A DNA stretch of 11,168 nt from the NCBI GenBank assembly GCA_943326975.2, contig CALPVI020000028.1, positions 1 to 11,168 on the forward strand. Direction: 5' to 3'. This stretch comes from Actinomyces viscosus (lineage in GTDB: Bacteria > Bacteroidota > Bacteroidia > Flavobacteriales_D > Crocinitomicaceae). A model generated the notes under the pieces. It was given only the letters and a program-made list of their open reading frames with translations, ran no database searches and was not told where the DNA came from. Of the stretch, positions 7,999 to 11,168 are shown piece by piece (within the stretch, counting starts at the first letter, position 1; each line of letters begins with the position of its first letter). A program made the translations under genes and the position numbers.

Positions 7999-8694
7999 AT
8001 GAATAAAGTAGTAAAAAACGTTGAAGAAGCGATAAAAGGCATTGAAGATAATATGACTTTAATGATTGGGGGGTTTGGATTATGTGGAATTCCAGAAAAT
8101 TCAATAGGTCAATTAGTTAAATTAGGAGTTAAAAATTTGACATGTATTTCAAATAATGCAGGAGTAGATAATTTTGGTTTAGGTTTATTATTACAAAGTA
8201 AACAAATTAAAAAAATGATCAGTTCTTACGTTGGTGAAAATGATGAATTTGAACGTCAAATGTTATCAGGTGAATTAGAGGTTGATTTAATACCTCAAGG
8301 TTCATTAGCAGAAAGATGTAGAGCAGGTGGAGCTGGTATTCCTGCATTCTTTACTCCGGCAGGATATGGAACTGAGGTTGCTGAAGGAAAAGAAGTAAGA
8401 GTTTATAATGGTAAACCACATATTTTAGAAAGTGCATTAACTGCAGATTTTGCAATAGTTAAAGCATGGAAAGGAGATACTGAAGGAAATTTAGTTTATA
8501 AAGCTACTGCTAGAAATTTTAATCCAATGATGGCAACAGCAGGAAAAATTACAATTGCTGAAGTGGAAGAATTAGTGGCAGCAGGAGAATTAGATCCAAA
8601 TGAAATCCATACACCAGGAATTTACGTACAACGTATTTTCAAAGGAGAAAAATTTGAGAAAAGAATAGAGCAAAGAACAGTTCGCCAAAAGTAA
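7999..8694 (+). CDS. scoA: Succinyl-CoA:3-oxoacid CoA-transferase, subunit A
   Basis: Alpha subunit of a class I CoA-transferase that moves CoA between succinate and acetoacetate (or a related 3-oxoacid) in the cytoplasm, linking ketone-body or amino-acid breakdown to acetoacetyl-CoA. The 231 residues carry the family-I signature in full: DNMTLMIGGFGLCGIP (17-32) fits [DN]-[GN]-x2-aliphatic3-GGF-x3-G-x-P. Further family marks are NNAGVDNFGLGLLL, GSLAERCRAGGAGIPAFFTP, GTEVAEGKE and KATARNFNP. Length equals the usual ScoA (about 230 aa). The catalytic Glu belongs to the B subunit, found at 10502-11158 and not immediately next door as usual. It starts 24 nt after the PBP gene with A-rich leader ACAAAATG. 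No terminator lies between, so read-through from upstream is possible. The specific substrate (acetoacetate versus other oxoacids or acetate/butyrate) cannot be fixed from sequence alone. Confidence 0.95.
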   Translation: MNKVVKNVEEAIKGIEDNMTLMIGGFGLCGIPENSIGQLVKLGVKNLTCISNNAGVDNFGLGLLLQSKQIKKMISSYVGENDEFERQMLSGELEVDLIPQGSLAERCRAGGAGIPAFFTPAGYGTEVAEGKEVRVYNGKPHILESALTADFAIVKAWKGDTEGNLVYKATARNFNPMMATAGKITIAEVEELVAAGELDPNEIHTPGIYVQRIFKGEKFEKRIEQRTVRQK

Positions 8695-8706
8695 TTTGGT
8701 AGAATA

Positions 8707-10500
8707 ATGTTGCAATTTAAATCATACAAAGGAATAGCTTTAATGCTGTTCCTTTTTGTTTTTATATATCTTTTATTAAGATCTTATTTTGTAGAGCCAC
8801 TTCACGATGAGGTTTCTGTCTTATATATGTACTTTGAATCTGGAAAAATCTTTGAAAAAGGAGTGATTCAAGATGCAGGGAATCATTTACTTCAAACGTA
8901 TTTATCTCATTATTGTTATAGGTTTTTTGGAGATAGTATGTTCTCGCTTCGACTACCTGTTGTACTTTCCTATGCTATTTACTTTTTTGGGACATATAAA
9001 ATAGTTTCATTTATTTCAGTTATAAAACGGAGGTTTCTATTATTACTGAGTTTAAATACAATTCCATTTATTATTGAATATTTTGCCAATGCAAGGGGAT
9101 ATGGAATGGCATTGGCATTTTTTATGTGGCTATTATTTTATAGTTTAAAATGGTCTCAATTTCAATCAATTAAAAATGCCTTAGGAGTCTATATTTTTGC
9201 TTATTTCTCGGTTTTCTCTGTTATCGTCTATTTTCCTTCCGCTTTTTTAGCTATTCTTCTAATTCATTTATTTCAGTTAAAAAATTTTAAAACGTTTAGA
9301 TACAGAAAGCATATTTTTTTAGTTGTATTATCACTTGCGTTTTTGATTTCATTGTTTCCGTTCTATTATCTTAGTTTAATATTAAAAAATGGAGGTGGTT
9401 TTTACCACGGAAGTTTAACTGGAATATGGGAATCAACAGGTAAAAGCCTTGCTACTAATGTGTTCTTTACTTCAAATATCAGCATTAAATTTATTCTTAT
9501 TTTTCTTTTTATCTTTTTCCTTTATTTAAAAGTTAAAGAGTTTAATAAAAGTTCGTTTTGGAATCTATTTTCAAAAAATGATACAATCATACTATATTAT
9601 TTTTTCGGTAATTTGATATGTATTCTATTAATGGCTTTGAAGCTGAACGTTAATTTTCCAGAAGATAGAGTTGCGATGCATTTAGTTATTCTTTTTATTT
9701 TGTCAATTGCATTTGTTTTTGAAAAATTTCGATTTTCGAATTATATATATTATTCTTTTCTATTTTTTTCATTTACATTTCTTTTAAATTTAAGTTTATC
9801 TACTTCTGTTTTCTCAAATGACAATCGCATGTCTACTAATTTTTATAAAAAGGTTAGAAAACAAATTAAATCGAATATGACAATTGGTTTGTATCCCATG
9901 CAAGAATTGTGTTGGTCCTATCATGAAAAACATAACAAGGATAGTCGATTAAAAATCACAACCAATTGGGAAAGAGATTTTAATAATCAATATGATTTGA
10001 TAATGATGAAAGAGAATCGAACAAATCCCGTTGATTTTTTAAAAGATTATAAAGAAATTGCTTATGAACCATTAAGTGGTTATCATGCGTTTATTCGTAA
10101 AACTCGATTAGTTAAGAAACTTGATTTTTCTAATCATATTACTTTAAGATCATCCAATGATTCTATAAATTTAGCTATGAATTGGAATTCAAAATCAAAA
10201 AGAAAGAAATCAAATTTTATTTGTTCTTTTAATGGAAATGTTAAAATAGACAGTGTATTTGATAATATTGAAATTCGATTTGATGCAATCGATCAAAAAG
10301 GTATAATTTTTCAATCAAATAGAGTACCTTTGCGATGGTATTATGGTTCTAAGAAATTGAATATAGATTTTAGTATCAATCAGATGTTAAAAAATATTCA
10401 CCCAAATATTGACAAAATAAACTGCTACATTTGGAATCCTCAAAATAGAATTCTTATTTTTAGGAACGTAAAATTGAATATATACGAAATAATAAAATAA
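8707..10500 (+). CDS. Polytopic membrane protein, probable GT-C (GT39/ArnT-like) glycosyltransferase, inserted between scoA and scoB
   Basis: Not a gene I can name. The 597-residue protein has about ten membrane helices up to residue 368, then a soluble C-terminal part of about 225 residues. Several elements fit bacterial GT-C transferases that use polyprenyl-phosphate sugars. The first helix (9-28) is followed by an acidic pair D34-E35 (EPLHDE) in the first external loop, the usual catalytic site. NHLLQTYL (59-66) and SLRLPVVL (80-87) follow, and NARGYGMAL (128-136) resembles the ARxYxL element. The part around 380-465 looks alpha/beta, and 470-597 looks beta-rich, ending in CYIWNPQNRILIF. 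That last part recalls a jelly-roll domain, but this is inference. It lies 12 nt after scoA and 1 nt before scoB, so it is co-transcribed with them. By eye it is more T-rich than the sco genes, with fewer of their favoured codons. Acceptor and donor sugars are unknown. Confidence 0.72.
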   Translation: MLQFKSYKGIALMLFLFVFIYLLLRSYFVEPLHDEVSVLYMYFESGKIFEKGVIQDAGNHLLQTYLSHYCYRFFGDSMFSLRLPVVLSYAIYFFGTYKIVSFISVIKRRFLLLLSLNTIPFIIEYFANARGYGMALAFFMWLLFYSLKWSQFQSIKNALGVYIFAYFSVFSVIVYFPSAFLAILLIHLFQLKNFKTFRYRKHIFLVVLSLAFLISLFPFYYLSLILKNGGGFYHGSLTGIWESTGKSLATNVFFTSNISIKFILIFLFIFFLYLKVKEFNKSSFWNLFSKNDTIILYYFFGNLICILLMALKLNVNFPEDRVAMHLVILFILSIAFVFEKFRFSNYIYYSFLFFSFTFLLNLSLSTSVFSNDNRMSTNFYKKVRKQIKSNMTIGLYPMQELCWSYHEKHNKDSRLKITTNWERDFNNQYDLIMMKENRTNPVDFLKDYKEIAYEPLSGYHAFIRKTRLVKKLDFSNHITLRSSNDSINLAMNWNSKSKRKKSNFICSFNGNVKIDSVFDNIEIRFDAIDQKGIIFQSNRVPLRWYYGSKKLNIDFSINQMLKNIHPNIDKINCYIWNPQNRILIFRNVKLNIYEIIK

Positions 10501-10501
10501 A

Positions 10502-11158
10502 ATGGCTTTAGATAAAATCGGTATTGCTAAAAGAATCGCACAAGAATTAAGAGATGGTTGGTATGTAAATTTAGGAATTGGTATTCCTACTTTGGTTGCA
10601 AACTATATACCAGAAGGAATTGATGTTGAATTTCAATCTGAAAATGGTATTCTTGGAATGGGACCTTTTCCTTTTGATGGAGAGGAAGATGCTGATTTAA
10701 TTAATGCTGGTAAACAAACAATTACTGCAAAAAAAGGTGCTTCTTATTTTGATTCTGCTACATCTTTTGCTATGATTCGTGGACAACATGTTCAACTTAC
10801 TGTTTTAGGCGCTATGGAAGTTTCTCAAGAGGGTGACATAGCGAACTGGAAAATTCCTGGAAAAATGGTAAAAGGTATGGGAGGGGCAATGGATTTAGTT
10901 GCTTCGGCTGATAATATCATTGTAGCAATGATGCATTCAAATAAAGCAGGTGAATCTAAAATTTTAACAAAATGTACACTTCCATTAACAGGTGTTGCTT
11001 GTGTTAAAAAAGTAGTTACTGAATTAGCTGTATTAGAAATTAAAGATGGTAAATTTCATTTAGTTGAAAGAGCTCCTGGAGTTTCAGTTGAAGAAATTAT
11101 TTCTAAAACAGAAGGTGAATTAGTTGTTCCTGAATTTGTACCAGAAATGGTATTATAA
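10502..11158 (+). CDS. scoB: Succinyl-CoA:3-oxoacid CoA-transferase, subunit B
   Basis: Beta subunit of the same class I CoA-transferase as the protein at 7999-8694. It supplies the catalytic glutamate that forms the enzyme-CoA thioester. The 218 residues include the second family signature, FQSENGILG (44-52), with the catalytic Glu at E47, plus NLGIGIPTLVANYIP (23-37), GMGPFPFDGEEDADLINAGK, GASYFDSATSFAMIRG and GAMEVSQEGDIANWKIPGK. Length is normal (about 215-220 aa) and the end is intact, with TAA at 11156-11158. ATG 10502 follows the stop of the membrane-protein gene by a single A, so its translation probably depends on ribosomes finishing that gene. The two subunits form one enzyme but are separated here by about 1.8 kb. 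Only 10 nt remain after the stop, too few to judge a terminator. Confidence 0.95.
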   Translation: MALDKIGIAKRIAQELRDGWYVNLGIGIPTLVANYIPEGIDVEFQSENGILGMGPFPFDGEEDADLINAGKQTITAKKGASYFDSATSFAMIRGQHVQLTVLGAMEVSQEGDIANWKIPGKMVKGMGGAMDLVASADNIIVAMMHSNKAGESKILTKCTLPLTGVACVKKVVTELAVLEIKDGKFHLVERAPGVSVEEIISKTEGELVVPEFVPEMVL

Positions 11159-11168
11159 ATTTTGAATA

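Noticed and set aside
7778..8002. Overlapping + strand open frame across the end of the PBP gene
   Set aside because: It is out of frame with the intact PBP C-terminus, has no family resemblance and merely spans the short gap to scoA.
8695..10501. Membrane-protein gene as cargo of a mobile element
   Set aside because: No transposase, integrase, terminal inverted repeats or matching direct repeats were visible at 8695-8706 or 10498-10502.

Overview
The window is an AT-rich, gene-dense stretch with every recognisable gene on the + strand. It suggests a Gram-negative Bacteroidota of the Flavobacteriales type. The reasons are the mreB-mreC-mreD-mrdA-rodA order, the Bacteroidota-like MreD, PBP2 and RodA sequences, and starts preceded by A-rich runs (AAAATG) rather than clear Shine-Dalgarno motifs. 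A family such as the Crocinitomicaceae (Fluviicola-like) is possible, but I cannot establish it from the sequence.

Positions 1-5385 hold the rod-shape (elongasome) cluster. It starts with the 3' two thirds of mreB, which is followed by a strong intrinsic terminator. mreC, mreD, mrdA (PBP2) and rodA follow, coupled by two 4-nt ATGA overlaps and one 3-nt gap. MreB is the actin-like cytoplasmic scaffold and MreC/MreD are its membrane partners. RodA (SEDS glycosyltransferase) and PBP2 (class B transpeptidase) form the peptidoglycan polymerase/crosslinking pair. A 69-nt gap without a gene separates rodA from a class A, bifunctional PBP1A-type protein (5455-7974), which adds a second glycan polymerase and transpeptidase.

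Positions 7999-11158 hold the two subunits of a 3-oxoacid (succinyl-CoA:acetoacetate) CoA-transferase. scoA lies 24 nt downstream of the PBP gene. The subunit genes are normally adjacent. Here they are separated by a 597-codon gene for a polytopic membrane protein with hallmarks of a GT-C (GT39/ArnT-like) glycosyltransferase and a large soluble C-terminal part. That gene sits in phase in the operon, 12 nt after scoA and 1 nt before scoB, and is the least expected element of the window.

I saw no tRNA, rRNA, CRISPR array, insertion sequence, phage gene or long repeat. No gene-free stretch exceeds 69 nt. I do not see a clearly new defence or mobile system. The points worth following are the split CoA-transferase operon, the terminator placed immediately before mreC, and unusual residues in RodA's catalytic loop.
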